From NCBI GenBank assembly GCA_946479905.1, contig CAMLIA010000169.1, forward strand, positions 1 through 9,456: a stretch of 9,456 nucleotides of DNA, written 5' to 3'. Both the position numbers and the translations under genes were made by a program. Position 1 is the first letter of the stretch; each line of letters starts with the position of its first letter. The notes beneath the pieces were generated by a model. It saw only the letters and a list, made by a program, of their open reading frames with translations. It searched no databases and was not told the origin of the DNA. The stretch is from an uncultured Frankiales bacterium. GTDB lineage: Bacteria > Actinomycetota > Actinomycetes > Mycobacteriales > SCTD01. Below are positions 1-4,216 of the stretch, one piece after another.

Positions 1-41
1 GTCGCCCGTGGGGCGCTCGAGGGGGTCACCCCCCGGGTCAC
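1..41 (-). CDS. Start of an unidentified gene, cut by the window edge
   Basis: A GTG at 41 overlaps the TGA of the HNH gene (GTGA), as at most other junctions here. The frame stays open to the edge, giving VTRGVTPSSAPRA. A second in-frame GTG lies at 29. Thirteen residues are too few to identify the protein. From its position directly after a phage HNH endonuclease, a terminase small subunit is a reasonable guess, but this is inference from synteny only. No clear Shine-Dalgarno is seen, so translation would rely on coupling to the HNH gene. Confidence 0.45.
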   Translation of the reverse strand, partial: MTRGVTPSSAPRA

Positions 42-316
42 CAGCGCAGCGACGTGACGTCACGCAGGACCGTGACTCGTCGTCGAGCGTTCGTGAGCTT
101 CGCTCCGCCGCGGTAGTTGCACGGTCCGCAGGCTCCGCGCAGGTTGCTCAGGTCGTGAGCGAGAGAGGGGTCGACGGACAGCGGGACGATGTGGTCGACG
201 GTCGTGCTGACTCGGGTGCAGCGTGGCCCGCGGATCATGCACAGTGGGTCGCGGGCTAGTACCTGCTCACGGATGCGGCGCCATGGCCGGCCGCTGCGTC
301 CGTGCTGGGCGGCCAC
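38..316 (-). CDS. HNH endonuclease, phage packaging-associated type
   Basis: A 92-aa HNH nuclease with a GTG start. The beta-beta-alpha metal core is readable: DHIVPL at 41-46 with His42 as the expected general base, SNLRGACGPCN at 57-67 giving the central Asn, and a C-terminal CNYRGG that replaces the final His by Asn as is common in this family. Cys26, Cys33, Cys63 and Cys66 form two pairs that should bind a structural zinc. Small stand-alone HNH proteins of this length sit beside terminase genes in many phages and support cos cleavage or DNA packaging; that role is family knowledge. The start lies one base after the TGA of the preceding gene, with GAGG about 8 nt upstream. It could instead be a homing-type or nicking enzyme, but its place at the end of the operon favours packaging. 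Confidence 0.9.
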   Translation of the reverse strand: MAAQHGRSGRPWRRIREQVLARDPLCMIRGPRCTRVSTTVDHIVPLSVDPSLAHDLSNLRGACGPCNYRGGAKLTNARRRVTVLRDVTSLRW

Positions 317-317
317 G

Positions 318-440
318 TCACTCGCCTCGTGCGTGCTGCCGCAGGTGGATGTTCACGGGTACTGCGACGAAGCTGGTGTCGAGGACGGTGAACCTGACGG
401 GGAGGTTGCAGTCGTCGCAGTACCAGACGACGCGGATCAT
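318..440 (-). CDS. 40-aa putative C2H2 zinc-finger protein
   Basis: The ATG at 440 overlaps the stop of the upstream membrane protein gene as ATGA, and the frame closes with TGA at 318. The peptide begins MIRVVWYCDDCNLPVRF and ends IHLRQHARGE. It has a CxxC pair (Cys8, Cys11) and a HxxxH pair near the C-terminus, the layout of a single C2H2 or treble-clef-like finger with a beta hairpin between. No family is recognised. An in-frame ATG lies further upstream (503), but the ATGA junction and the start of the Cys/His layout favour 440. Function unknown; such microproteins are common in actinophage accessory stretches. Confidence 0.65.
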   Translation of the reverse strand: MIRVVWYCDDCNLPVRFTVLDTSFVAVPVNIHLRQHARGE

Positions 441-553
441 GCGTCGCCGTCCCAGGTCCAGAACCCGACGAGGACTCCGAGGCCGGTGCCGATGCCGAGG
501 CACCAGGCGAGGAGGGTGATCTCGAAGCGGCAGGCGGTCAGGGTTCGCGCCAT
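437..553 (-). CDS. 38-aa single-span membrane protein
   Basis: A very short frame that starts at ATG 553, inside the last codons of the preceding gene (16-nt overlap), and ends in a TGA overlapping the next ATG (ATGA). GGAG lies 6 nt before the ATG. The peptide begins MARTLTACRFEITLLAWCLG and continues into a Gly/Leu/Val-rich stretch ending GFWTWDGDA, so residues about 10-34 form one hydrophobic segment with a short basic N-terminus and acidic C-terminus. The expected topology is N-in/C-out by the positive-inside rule. No family is recognised. It fills what would otherwise be a 97-nt gap in a tightly overlapping chain, which supports its being real. It could be a regulator or a superinfection-related membrane peptide, but nothing in the sequence decides this. 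Confidence 0.6.
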   Translation of the reverse strand: MARTLTACRFEITLLAWCLGIGTGLGVLVGFWTWDGDA

Positions 554-750
554 ACCGGCTCCATGGTGGGGAGGGCAGCGAGCTCAGCGGGCCGGGAGAT
601 CTCGACGGCGGCGAGGGCGTCGAGGGCGTCGGTGATGTACGGCAGCGGGTCGGCGGCGTAGAGCGCGGTCCTGAGTGCAGCGCGGGCGACTTCGACGGCA
701 GCGCGGGTGATGCCCCGTTCCATCCAGTCGCGCCGTTCGGTGGGGGTCAC
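538..750 (-). CDS. 70-aa helical protein of unknown function
   Basis: The GTG at 750 overlaps the previous TGA (GTGA). The protein begins MTPTERRDWMERGITRAA and is alanine/leucine-rich with alternating acidic and basic residues through residues 8-55, so it should be mostly alpha-helical and soluble. It has no Cys and no recognised motif. The 3' end overlaps the membrane microprotein gene by 16 nt and contains that gene's ribosome-binding site. No homologue is recognised. Confidence 0.65.
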   Translation of the reverse strand: MTPTERRDWMERGITRAAVEVARAALRTALYAADPLPYITDALDALAAVEISRPAELAALPTMEPVWREP

Positions 751-1013
751 GCGACGGCGTCGAGGACAGCGAGGGCTTCGGCGGGTCGGCCGACTCGGAG
801 GGCGTGTGCGGCGGTGCGGCAGGCACTGGACAGGGCGGTGAGGCGCTGCACCATGTCGTAGTCCGCGGCCTCAGGGAGCGTCGGGGCACGGTAGGCGGGG
901 CGACAGTCGAGGCACAACTGAGGGAAGCGGCCTCGAGCGGAGGGGCGCAGGAACTCCCTGCCGCAGTCTCGGCAGGTGAAGTGATCGCGGACGAAGTTCC
1001 CGTCCACGATCAC
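747..1013 (-). CDS. 88-aa zinc-ribbon protein
   Basis: The GTG at 1013 overlaps the previous TGA as GTGA, with AAGG 8-9 nt upstream. The N-terminal half is a zinc ribbon: CRDCGREF at about residues 14-21 followed by CLDC at 33-36, with basic and aromatic residues between, similar to the short ribbons of phage and transcription-related proteins. The C-terminal half (about 45-88) is an alanine/leucine-rich helical segment ending ALAVLDAVA. Likely a nucleic-acid-binding accessory protein; the exact role is unknown. It lies in the operon leading to the HNH nuclease. Confidence 0.7.
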   Translation of the reverse strand: MIVDGNFVRDHFTCRDCGREFLRPSARGRFPQLCLDCRPAYRAPTLPEAADYDMVQRLTALSSACRTAAHALRVGRPAEALAVLDAVA

Positions 1014-1177
1014 GGTGTGGCCTTGCGGGGCTGCGGGATGCTCAGGTACTCGGCGTAGAGCTCGTCGAGCTTGTCGGCGGCGTCCTGCTCCGCGTCCTTG
1101 TCGTTGACGAGGACAGCGAGGCGTTCGGCAGCGGCGGTCGCGAGGATGTCGTCCCCGACCTGCTGCCGGGTCCTCAT
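1010..1177 (-). CDS. 55-aa acidic helical protein, unknown function
   Basis: The ATG at 1177 overlaps the TGA of the upstream gene (ATGA), and the TGA at 1010 overlaps the next GTG. The sequence begins MRTRQQVGDDILATAAAERL, continues with an acidic helical stretch (NDKDAEQDAADKLDELYAEY) and ends with a Pro/Lys-rich tail. Two amphipathic helices are likely. No Cys and no family recognised. The same frame stays open far upstream, but the upstream part crosses the hairpins in the intergenic region and lacks a supported start. Confidence 0.6.
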   Translation of the reverse strand: MRTRQQVGDDILATAAAERLAVLVNDKDAEQDAADKLDELYAEYLSIPQPRKATP

Positions 1178-1353
1178 CGCAGGCCGTTCGCCAAGATGAG
1201 TTCCCAGAACTCGCTGTCGAGGGTGCGGCACACCACCTCGACGGCGGGGTGCGTGTCCGGCTGGTCGAGGACGTGGTCGCGCAGGGCGAGCAGGACGTCC
1301 CGTCGTGGGGTGTCGACGAGGGCACGGCAGGTGCAGCAGATCACGGTCTGCAT
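1174..1353 (-). CDS. 59-aa Cys-containing small protein, first gene after the hairpin region
   Basis: The start is set at ATG 1353, preceded by AGGGGG about 6 nt upstream. A longer in-frame reading to 1482 would run through the hairpin at 1376-1402 and is less likely. The peptide begins MQTVICCTCRALVD and ends WELILANGLR. It carries CCxC near the N-terminus and one more Cys at about residue 42, too few for a confident zinc site. The middle is charged and helical (DVLLALRDHVLDQ). No family recognised. It heads the last gene chain and is separated from the upstream chain by hairpins, so it may have its own transcript or be expressed by read-through. Confidence 0.6.
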   Translation of the reverse strand: MQTVICCTCRALVDTPRRDVLLALRDHVLDQPDTHPAVEVVCRTLDSEFWELILANGLR

Positions 1354-1373
1354 CGCTGCCCCCTGACAACGCG

Positions 1374-1402
1374 AAAACCCTCGGCCTACAGGCTCGAGGG
1401 TT
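1374..1402 (-). terminator. Intrinsic terminator (minus strand) just upstream of the last gene chain
   Basis: On the plus strand AACCCTCG (1376-1383) pairs perfectly with CGAGGGTT (1395-1402). The stem extends inward by GCC/GGC across one bulged base, around a TACA loop. On the minus strand the stem is followed by TTTT then CGCG, a short U-tract. Good stem, modest tail. It lies only 20 nt before the ATG at 1353, so it could act as a terminator for the upstream chain or as an attenuator in the leader of the gene that follows. Confidence 0.7.
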
Positions 1403-1499
1403 GGTTCCGGGCACGCTCCGCCGCCCGACAAGGGGACAGTCTGCGGCACGAGGCGGCACTGGCGCAAGCATTCGGCCGTCACGGCGTGTCACATGACGA

Positions 1500-1524
1500 A
1501 GCCCCCTCGTTGAGGAAGGGGGCT
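1500..1524 (-). terminator. Strong GC hairpin, probable terminator
   Basis: AGCCCCCT (1500-1507) pairs perfectly with AGGGGGCT (1517-1524) around a 9-nt loop. On the minus strand the 3' arm is followed by TCG, with no real U-tract. It lies about 85 nt after the TAG that ends the upstream gene chain. The position and stem strength support termination; the weak tail lowers certainty. Confidence 0.55.
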
Positions 1525-1535
1525 CCGTGGTGCTG

Positions 1536-1555
1536 GTGGCTGTTAGCGCAGCCAC
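1536..1555. repeat. Short perfect hairpin, 7-bp stem
   Basis: GTGGCTG (1536-1542) and CAGCCAC (1549-1555) form a perfect stem with a 6-nt loop (TTAGCG). It precedes the stronger hairpin at 1500-1524 on the minus strand. There is no U-tract. It may protect the 3' end of the upstream transcript or be chance. Confidence 0.35.
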
Positions 1556-1609
1556 GACCAGTGTGCCGCAGACCCGGGCTGCTTGTCGAGCCGCGGTGTG
1601 TAGTCACCA

Positions 1610-1831
1610 CTATGGAGCGTGCGGGGCCTCCGATGACGGAGTCCTGGCGGGTGTCGTCCAGGCCAGTTGCCGCAGCACGTCGGCACGCAGCGCCTCGGCG
1701 ACGCCAGGTCCGACCTCATCACGGATCGGCGGCAGCGGGATACCGACGCACTCGCCGTGAGGCCCGTGCTTCTCGGGGTTCCCGCACGCTGTTAGCACCC
1801 GCCCCTCAGAGGGGGAGCTATGAGTAGTCAT
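1610..1831 (-). CDS. 73-aa protein of unknown function, last gene before the terminators
   Basis: The ATG at 1831 follows the previous TGA by one base (TGACATG), with GAGGGGA upstream as ribosome-binding site; the frame ends in TAG at 1610. The protein begins MTTHSSPSEGRVLTACG, has a small His/Cys-rich middle (KHGPHGEC) and a helical C-terminal half. Its first codons (ACT, ACT, CAT, TCT, CTA, ACA) are less GC-rich than those of its neighbours. The N-terminus resembles that of the adjacent upstream gene (MTTNAERPSEHVLT). No family recognised. Confidence 0.65.
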   Translation of the reverse strand: MTTHSSPSEGRVLTACGNPEKHGPHGECVGIPLPPIRDEVGPGVAEALRADVLRQLAWTTPARTPSSEAPHAP

Positions 1832-1832
1832 G

Positions 1833-2027
1833 TCAGGTCCCCTCAGGCGTGGGCGAGCCGGCGCTAGCGTCCGTCGCGTGCCGCTCCCACTCCGCCTGTG
1901 CGGTGGCCGCGTTCTTGACGTACGAGCCGACCCACCCGCACGAGCAGTCGGGCCGACGCTCTCCCAGGGCCGGGAACCAGCGCAGCGTCAGGACGTGCTC
2001 CGAAGGCCGCTCAGCGTTCGTGGTCAT
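1833..2027 (-). CDS. 64-aa protein with a CSCGW motif
   Basis: The ATG at 2027 overlaps the previous TGA (ATGA), with a strong GGAG ribosome-binding site made from the last codons of the upstream gene. The sequence begins MTTNAERPSEHVLTLRWF; residues 28-33 are DCSCGW, and a helical segment with ATAQAEWERHA follows. A short CxCGW turn before an alpha helix ending in His is common in tiny actinophage proteins and may be half of a CCHH-type zinc site (C, C, then H), although only one His is well placed. Function unknown. Confidence 0.65.
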   Translation of the reverse strand: MTTNAERPSEHVLTLRWFPALGERRPDCSCGWVGSYVKNAATAQAEWERHATDASAGSPTPEGT

Positions 2028-2497
2028 GGTGTCTCCTCACGTTCACGATAAGGGGGCTTCTGTAGCGCCGGCGAGCTGTCAGAGGAGGCGTTAGGTCGCG
2101 CGTCGCCGCAGTCCCGGCAGACCCCGTCAGGGAGCCAGACGTGGTCGTGCTTGCCGACGCGAGTCACCTGCGCGAGCCGGTCCAGGTCCAGCCGTCCGCA
2201 GTGGTGCTCCTCGTTGTCATGCCACGCGCAGGAGCCGAACAGCGGGGACTCGTCCTGGCTCTCGCTGTTGAGCAGAACGTGACCGTTTCCGCAGGTCACA
2301 GACCAGGAGCGAACGTGCTCATCGTTCCGCAGGTCGTTAGCTGTGTCCCCAGCCATGATGGCTCGGGACGTGTGCCGCTCCATGTAGACGTCGGCCCCGC
2401 AGTCCGGCAGGAAGCACACCATCTGGTCCCACGGACCCTTGGCTGACGGGGCCACGGTGCGACGGTCGAACGACGCGACCGAAGGGCTGCTCGTCAT
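2024..2497 (-). CDS. 157-aa Cys/His-rich putative zinc-binding protein
   Basis: The ATG at 2497 has a near-ideal AGGAGGA ribosome-binding site 4-5 nt upstream, and its ATGA overlaps the previous stop. Cys and His residues come in pairs: Cys28/Cys33, Cys69 with His73 (CGNGH), Cys90 with His93, HHC at 98-100, and CRDCG at 127-131. This layout suggests two or more zinc sites, the last being a simple ribbon or knuckle. The last 25 residues are low-complexity Ser/Pro/Glu and share a PNASS stretch with the adjacent upstream protein. The family is not recognised. It sits in the run of zinc-binding microproteins downstream of the helicase; a DNA- or RNA-binding accessory role is inference. Confidence 0.7.
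   Translation of the reverse strand: MTSSPSVASFDRRTVAPSAKGPWDQMVCFLPDCGADVYMERHTSRAIMAGDTANDLRNDEHVRSWSVTCGNGHVLLNSESQDESPLFGSCAWHDNEEHHCGRLDLDRLAQVTRVGKHDHVWLPDGVCRDCGDARPNASSDSSPALQKPPYREREETP
2080..2095. repeat. 16-nt direct repeat, copy 1
   Basis: CAGAGGAGGCGTTAGG is identical to 2547-2562. On the minus strand it encodes PNASS in both neighbouring proteins and lies shortly before each stop codon. Confidence 0.8.
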
Positions 2498-2697
2498 CGT
2501 TCCTCCTGTGCGCTGTAACGGCCCTTACCGGGCGTGGCTGGGTCGGCAGAGGAGGCGTTAGGCGCTGTTGGCTGGTTCGAGTCGCTCGCGAAGTAGCCGG
2601 TGCAGCGGCAGTCAGCGCAGCCCCACTGAGGGTCATGGGCGCGCTCGTGATGCCCGCAGTCGCACGGAGGAGAAGGCCGCTTATCGAGCGTGCTCAT
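2494..2697 (-). CDS. 67-aa protein with a CxCGHx4H...CxxCxC zinc motif
   Basis: The ATG at 2697 has an AAGGAGG site 6 nt upstream and an ATGA overlap. Residues 12-33 hold CDCGHHERAH followed by CADCRC, the pattern C-x-C-G-H-x4-H-x6-C-x2-C-x-C that recurs in small actinophage proteins and probably folds around zinc. The C-terminal half is low-complexity (Ser, Ala, Pro, Gly) and ends YSAQEER. The last codons double as the ribosome-binding site of the next gene. Biochemical role unknown. Confidence 0.72.
   Translation of the reverse strand: MSTLDKRPSPPCDCGHHERAHDPQWGCADCRCTGYFASDSNQPTAPNASSADPATPGKGRYSAQEER
2547..2562. repeat. 16-nt direct repeat, copy 2
   Basis: Identical to 2080-2095. It encodes PNASS in the 67-aa protein. 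The two copies start 467 bp apart, in neighbouring genes, at matching places near the C-terminus. Confidence 0.8.
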
Positions 2698-3623
2698 GAC
2701 GCCTCCTTCTTGCTCACACGGGCGAGCACGTCAGGCCACCAGACCTGCTGAACCCCGCCCTCGACCGGGCACGCCGCGGCGACGTGCCCTCGCTGAACCC
2801 ACTTCTTGACGTGATCGACCGACACCCGCGCCGCCCTGGCGGCCTCGCGCAGCGACACCCACTCGGCTTTTGACTCCCACGCTGCCCGCAGCGCGAGGGC
2901 GTACCGCTGCGGGTCGTAGCTGGCGTGGCAGCGCCGGCACGACACGTTCTCAGTGCTCAGCCCGGTCGCGGGGTCGACGACCCGCACGAGGTCCCCGCCG
3001 CAGTCGAAGCAGTCCGCGTTGGCCTTCTCGGTTGGCAGGTCCCGCCCGGTGGCGCGCTCGAGGCTCGCGTGGATCCGCTTGAGGTCGGACAGGAACTCGT
3101 CGAAGCCGAGGTGGTTGTTCGCGGCCCAGCGGGCGCGGCGCTCGAGGTAGCCGGCGGCGCGCAGCACGATGCTCGCCGGGCGGTGACCGAACTGCTCGAC
3201 CTCGCCGCGCTCCTCCTGCCACGCCAGCGCCCACCAACCGAGCTCGAAGCTCACCGGGCGGGGATCACCCTGCCGGGACGTCTCCGGGTCCTCAGACAGC
3301 CCCTCAGAGCCGCCCGAGAGCAGCGCCAGGGCATCCCCGCCGAGCAGCGGGCGCCCGTCACCGCCGCCGCGGCTGCTGCCGTAGGCGATCGGGTGCAGAT
3401 GACCGAGGTGGCTCGGGGCCTCGCAGAACATCGCCACGATGCCGCTCAGCAGGCTGCGGGCCTCGGTGAGGTCCGACTCGCAGACCAGCACGGGGTCGGT
3501 GTCGGCGAGGCTGCGGTGGCAGCAGATGCACAGCGGGTGTCCGCTGTCGGCGGCGTGCGCGGCGAGCTGCTCACGGGCTGGGCTGTCCGGGTCGGTGACG
3601 AAGTCGCAGCGCCGGCAGTTCAC
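2694..3623 (-). CDS. 309-aa zinc-ribbon and helix-turn-helix DNA-binding protein
   Basis: The GTG at 3623 overlaps the previous TGA (GTGA). A longer open frame upstream is not used, because it would overlap the neighbouring gene by about 150 nt. Three parts are visible: an N-terminal Cys region (CRRC at 3-6, then CICCH at 32-36 and Cys48); a central helical region (about 125-195) with a Trp/Glu-rich helix and a DEFLSDLKRIHASLE helix; and a C-terminal region with a zinc ribbon (CFDCGG at 205-210, CRRC at 229-232) followed by a MerR/excisionase-like helix-turn-helix (about 256-303: SLREAARAARVSVDHVKKW then a VWWPDVLARV strand-helix). Proteins with this ribbon-plus-HTH layout occur in many actinophages with no proven role. 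It is the best candidate here for a transcriptional regulator or for binding the repeats at 4008-4216. The assignment to that site is inference. Confidence 0.82.
   Translation of the reverse strand: MNCRRCDFVTDPDSPAREQLAAHAADSGHPLCICCHRSLADTDPVLVCESDLTEARSLLSGIVAMFCEAPSHLGHLHPIAYGSSRGGGDGRPLLGGDALALLSGGSEGLSEDPETSRQGDPRPVSFELGWWALAWQEERGEVEQFGHRPASIVLRAAGYLERRARWAANNHLGFDEFLSDLKRIHASLERATGRDLPTEKANADCFDCGGDLVRVVDPATGLSTENVSCRRCHASYDPQRYALALRAAWESKAEWVSLREAARAARVSVDHVKKWVQRGHVAAACPVEGGVQQVWWPDVLARVSKKEAS
3531..3546. repeat. Isolated 16-bp perfect dyad
   Basis: CAGCGG-GTGT-CCGCTG: perfect 6-bp arms around GTGT. It contains the GGGTGTCCGC core found in the repeat cluster at 4008-4216, about 460 bp away. 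It lies inside the HTH-protein gene and may be chance. Confidence 0.35.
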
Positions 3624-3805
3624 GCCGCACCAGCCAGCGCACACGCCGCGCAGATGAGTTCGACGATGAACGCGCCGTGGTCCTCGTCGAGGCTGTCGCA
3701 GTTCTTCCACCCGGTCGGTCGTTCGCTGTACGGCTCCCCGACCCGGATGTGCCGCCGGCAGTCCATGCACCCCAGGTCGGGGTCGGTGTTGCTGGGGTAG
3801 GTCAC
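3620..3805 (-). CDS. 61-aa zinc-finger-like protein
   Basis: The GTG at 3805 has GGAGGA 7 nt upstream and overlaps the previous stop (GTGA). Residues 13-16 are CMDC, followed by RRHIRVGEPYSERPTG, Cys36, and a C-terminal CAAC at 52-55. The pattern CxxC-x-hydrophobic-x-GExY ... CxxC resembles a small LIM/treble-clef-like finger seen in phage proteins (a binding turn followed by a GEPY strand). A structural zinc protein of unknown role, in the chain leading from the helicase to the HTH protein. Confidence 0.7.
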   Translation of the reverse strand: MTYPSNTDPDLGCMDCRRHIRVGEPYSERPTGWKNCDSLDEDHGAFIVELICAACALAGAA

Positions 3806-3912
3806 GACGGCTCCTCCGGGTCGGTCAGGTGGCGGGTTTCGCAGTCACGGGCGAGGACGGGCACGGGGTACTGGGTGCCGCAGAGCTCGCAGCACCACGG
3901 GTCGGGGGTCAT
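3802..3912 (-). CDS. 36-aa Cys-rich microprotein
   Basis: This gene links its neighbours exactly: the ATG at 3912 overlaps one stop (ATGA), and the TGA at 3802 overlaps the next GTG (GTGA). The peptide begins MTPDPWCCELCGTQYPVPVL and ends with an acidic tail DPEEPS. CCELCG plus CETRH (Cys24, His28) gives a C-x2-C ... C-x3-H zinc-knuckle-like arrangement. At 36 residues it is below usual gene-calling limits, but the overlaps at both ends and its zinc motif make it credible. Confidence 0.62.
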   Translation of the reverse strand: MTPDPWCCELCGTQYPVPVLARDCETRHLTDPEEPS

Positions 3913-4166
3913 GGGGTGGCCCGTCCGCAGTCCAGGCAGCGGCCGGCCTCGACCCAGCGGGAGCCGCAGTGCAGGCAGCTCGGATCGGTGTTCTGACCCC
4001 AGCCCGTCAGGGTGTCCCCGCTCTTAGAGCGGCGGGGACGGGGACACCCTGCCTCGGAGGCTCCGCCCCTAGGTGTCCCCGTGGTCTCGGGGACACCCTG
4101 CACCCCCTCTGACCTGCGGTTTTCCGTCTCAGGCGCCCGGGTGTCCCCGGGTGTCCGCGCCATCAC
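3909..4166 (-). CDS. 85-aa protein: repeat-encoded N-terminus plus C-terminal zinc knuckle
   Basis: The start is GTG 4166 (GTGA overlap with the helicase stop) or the adjacent ATG 4163; both read into MARTPGDTRAPETENRR. The first 50 residues are low-complexity (Pro, Gly, Thr, Arg, Glu), because this stretch is also the repeat array at 4008-4216. Residues about 64-80 hold CLHCG ... CLDCG, a clear paired CxxC zinc motif. The N-terminal half may be under DNA-level selection for the repeats, with only the C-terminal knuckle constrained as protein. A shorter product starting inside is possible, but no better start is seen. Function unknown. Confidence 0.6.
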   Translation of the reverse strand: MMARTPGDTRAPETENRRSEGVQGVPETTGTPRGGASEAGCPRPRRSKSGDTLTGWGQNTDPSCLHCGSRWVEAGRCLDCGRATP

Positions 4167-4216
4167 GGGGACACCTGCTCAGAGTCAGGGTGTCCGCGCC
4201 ATTCGGGGACACCCTG
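4008..4216. repeat. Nine-copy inverted/direct repeat array; candidate replication origin (iterons) or operator cluster
   Basis: Nine copies of a 13-bp element, consensus CAGGGTGTCCCCG (core GGTGTCC), occur at 4008-4020 (+), 4039-4051 (-), 4071-4081 (+), 4088-4100 (-), 4138-4149 (+), 4149-4163 (+), 4166-4177 (-), 4186-4202 (+) and 4204-4216 (-). Copies at 4008, 4039, 4088 and 4204 match the 13-mer exactly in one or other orientation. The two copies at 4149 and 4186 share the longer form GGGTGTCCGCGCCAT. Each unit is an imperfect dyad (GGG-TGT-CCC). Opposed pairs could form hairpins, the tightest being 4186-4195 with 4207-4216. The array spans the end of the helicase gene and the start of the next. 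Position and structure fit iterons bound by a replication initiator, or repressor operators; which one is inference. Confidence 0.85.
4017..4034. repeat. Hairpin between the first two repeats of the array
   Basis: CCGCTCT-T-AGAGCGG (4018-4032) is a perfect 7-bp odd palindrome lying between the opposed copies at 4008 and 4039. With a one-base bulge at 4033 it extends to C4017/G4034 and beyond. It contains the TTA triplet, one of the few AT-richer spots here. Confidence 0.6.

Larger units (their letters stand above)
1354..1609. other. 256-nt gap holding three hairpins
   Basis: This is the largest non-coding gap in the window. Read on the minus strand it holds, in order, a hairpin at 1536-1555, one at 1500-1524 and a terminator-like hairpin with a TTTT tail at 1376-1402. 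About 97 nt between the last two carry no convincing gene, tRNA or promoter. It separates two otherwise tightly overlapping gene chains. Confidence 0.6.

Noticed and set aside
1438..1467. Promoter for the leftward chain: TTGCGC (1462-1467) and CAGACT (1438-1443), 18-bp spacing, minus strand
   Set aside because: Both hexamers match the consensus poorly, and such pairs are easy to find in any 100 nt. The transcript would also begin just before the terminator hairpin.
1402..1500. tRNA or other structured RNA gene in the gap
   Set aside because: No T-loop GTTC-purine-A motif, no acceptor-stem pairing and no cloverleaf could be found. TTCCGGG near 1404 only superficially resembles a T-arm.
2925..3800. 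Long plus-strand open frame (291 aa) and other plus-strand frames such as 7983-9077
   Set aside because: They lie opposite genes with clear motifs on the minus strand. Their products are low-complexity Ala/Val/Gly/Arg shadows typical of very GC-rich DNA, with no motif or coupled start.
4008..4216. CRISPR-like array
   Set aside because: Repeats are only about 13 bp, alternate in orientation, and are separated by irregular gaps of 0 to about 37 bp inside coding sequence.
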